A DNA stretch of 35,507 nucleotides from Persephonella sp. (GTDB lineage Bacteria > Aquificota > Aquificia > Aquificales > Hydrogenothermaceae): positions 1 to 35,507 of the forward strand of contig JAUZSJ010000037.1 in the NCBI GenBank assembly GCA_030949555.1, read 5' to 3'. The position numbers and the translations under genes are program-made. The notes beneath the pieces are model-generated. The model was given only the letters and a program-made list of their open reading frames with translations. It was not told the DNA's origin and did no database searches. Of this stretch, positions 34,496 through 35,507 are shown in pieces. The first letter of the stretch is position 1, and every line of letters starts with the position of its first letter.

Positions 34496-35507
34496 ATGTC
34501 GGATAATTCTAAAAATTTAGAACCTAAAAGGTTTTTAAAATTTGGGACGCTATTAAATGAGGAAATTAGAAATTCCAAACTTCAAAAGAGCCACTACGAA
34601 TGGGAAAAGAGAAGAGTTAAACAGTTTATAAAAGATTTAGAGGAAGTTTTTAGAAAAGAATATTTAGAAAAAGGAAAACCCAACAATTTTGAATACTTAA
34701 TTGGGAATATGGTTTTTCACAAAAACTCTAATGGAGAATATGAAATAGTAGATGGACAGCAAAGGATAGTTTCTTTAGGGATAATTTTTTATGTTCTGAA
34801 TAAGAATGAAGACAACAACTTTCTTAAATTAAATCTTCAAAAGAAAACTCGGTTTTAAAACAGTTAAAAAAAATTTTGAAGTTGTAGAAAATCTTTTAAA
34901 AAACTACAATGAAAAAAATAGTTTCAAGGAATTTTTACAAAAAAATCTAATTGTTAATGCATTGATTACAGAAGATTTAGATTTTGCGTTTTTCTTGTTT
35001 TGACGCACATAATACAAAGAGGGAAGCCGATTAGACAGAAAGGATTTATTAAAAGTTCACACCATATAAGGCTTATTAAAAAGGAAAGATTTAAAGGAGT
35101 AGATTTGCCAGCCCCAAAAGTGGGAAAAATACGAAAAGGACAGGAAAGAGAAGACAGATAAACCCATAGATAAATTAAAACAAATCCTTCAGGATACCCA
35201 TCAGTTGCAAAGAAAAGAGAGTAAAAGAGGTGAGCTTAAAGGTGAAAAGACCTTAGCAGAAAGTGATGTTTATAAAAGGGTTTTTATCTGAAGACGAAAG
35301 GATATAATTTAAACGATTACAATCAACCACCAATTTTTGAAGATTTTGAGTTTGATTTCAAGCAACAACTATTTTAAGGTTAAAAACAAAACCTTTAAGA
35401 ACATATTCATTTTCAGACATCATTGTTGGTTATAAATATCTTCCTTTTGAAATCCCCCAATCTATAGAAGGGAGGAGAAAGATTACTTTACCACTTTATA
35501 ATCAAGT
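34496..35507 (+). pseudogene. DUF262 (GmrSD-like) protein, 3' partial, several frameshifts
   Basis: ATG 34496 (RBS GGGGAG) starts MSDNSKNLEPKRFLKFG. The DUF262 core is EYLIGNMVFHKN and EIVDGQQRIVSLGI, the conserved DGQQR motif of the GmrS/ParB-like NTPase-nuclease fold. Joined frames after 34858 give KNFEVVENLLKNYNE, then DAHNT-RGKPLDRKDLLKVHHIRLI (the second family motif, NTRGKPL…DLLK), and later QKWEKYEKDRKEKTDKPID. The gene runs out of the window. Full GmrSD enzymes cut glucosylated phage DNA and also need a DUF1524 part. The listed ORF begins at 34418, but the first 26 residues overlap the lipoprotein gene. Confidence 0.7.

Overview
The window looks like chromosome from a thermophilic, A+T-rich bacterium of the Aquificota, most likely the Hydrogenothermaceae (Persephonella/Sulfurihydrogenibium type). 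The reasons are a reverse gyrase, a thermophile-type KaiC-domain protein with its usual partner, a myo-inositol-phosphate synthase of the archaeal/thermophile kind, an HPr-independent set of small operons with ATGA overlaps, and protein sequences rich in K, E and I. Taxonomy is inferred from gene content, not from a marker comparison.

Layout. (1) 1-2147: end of an operon with gltX, a dual-specificity-type phosphatase and an unknown gene. (2) 2156-5461: a ten-repeat CRISPR array, its likely leader and a lone cas3, all read leftward; no Cascade or adaptation gene is present. A decayed reading frame (about 5619-5920) follows. (3) 5945-6098: tandem tRNA-Lys and tRNA-Glu. (4) 6099-8301, minus strand: PA2779-like peptide, C39-like peptidase, TPR lipoprotein, membrane protein and LOG-family protein. 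(5) 8364-13539, plus strand: DUF2231-like membrane protein, lysine 2,3-aminomutase, a class V aminotransferase, a histidine phosphatase, hisZ and an FKBP/SlyD isomerase. (6) 13496-16519, minus strand: copper-type P-type ATPase and a glycerophosphodiesterase. (7) 16610-19258: alr, an NtrC-type regulator and a tautomerase. (8) 19279-22785, minus strand: outer-membrane barrel protein, inositol-phosphate synthase and serA. (9) 23020-29640: small membrane peptides, an unknown gene, a PTPS/QueD-family enzyme, the KaiC-like ATPase plus its partner, reverse gyrase and a TRASH-type secreted metal protein. (10) 29649-35507: an IS982-family insertion sequence followed by an A+T-rich defence/stress island holding a WYL regulator, a Fic protein, two toxin-antitoxin pairs, a lipoprotein and the start of a DUF262 (GmrSD-like) gene.

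A property that colours every call is that many genes, including essential ones such as gltX, are cut by single-base insertions or deletions, usually in A runs. Reading the adjacent frame restores normal family motifs each time, so most of these are more likely sequencing or assembly errors than true decay. The damage is uneven: cas3, kamA, serA, ntrC, alr and ino1 are intact, while copA, reverse gyrase, the insertion sequence and the last 6 kb are broken many times. I joined fragments into whole genes where the frames rejoin cleanly and say so in each entry.

Biological themes: serine metabolism recurs (serA, a class V aminotransferase and a phosphoglycerate-mutase-like phosphatase of the kind known to act as phosphoserine phosphatase in Hydrogenobacter). 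A thermophily block puts two thermophile-restricted modules side by side (KaiC pair and reverse gyrase). The right end is a typical variable locus gathered next to a transposon.
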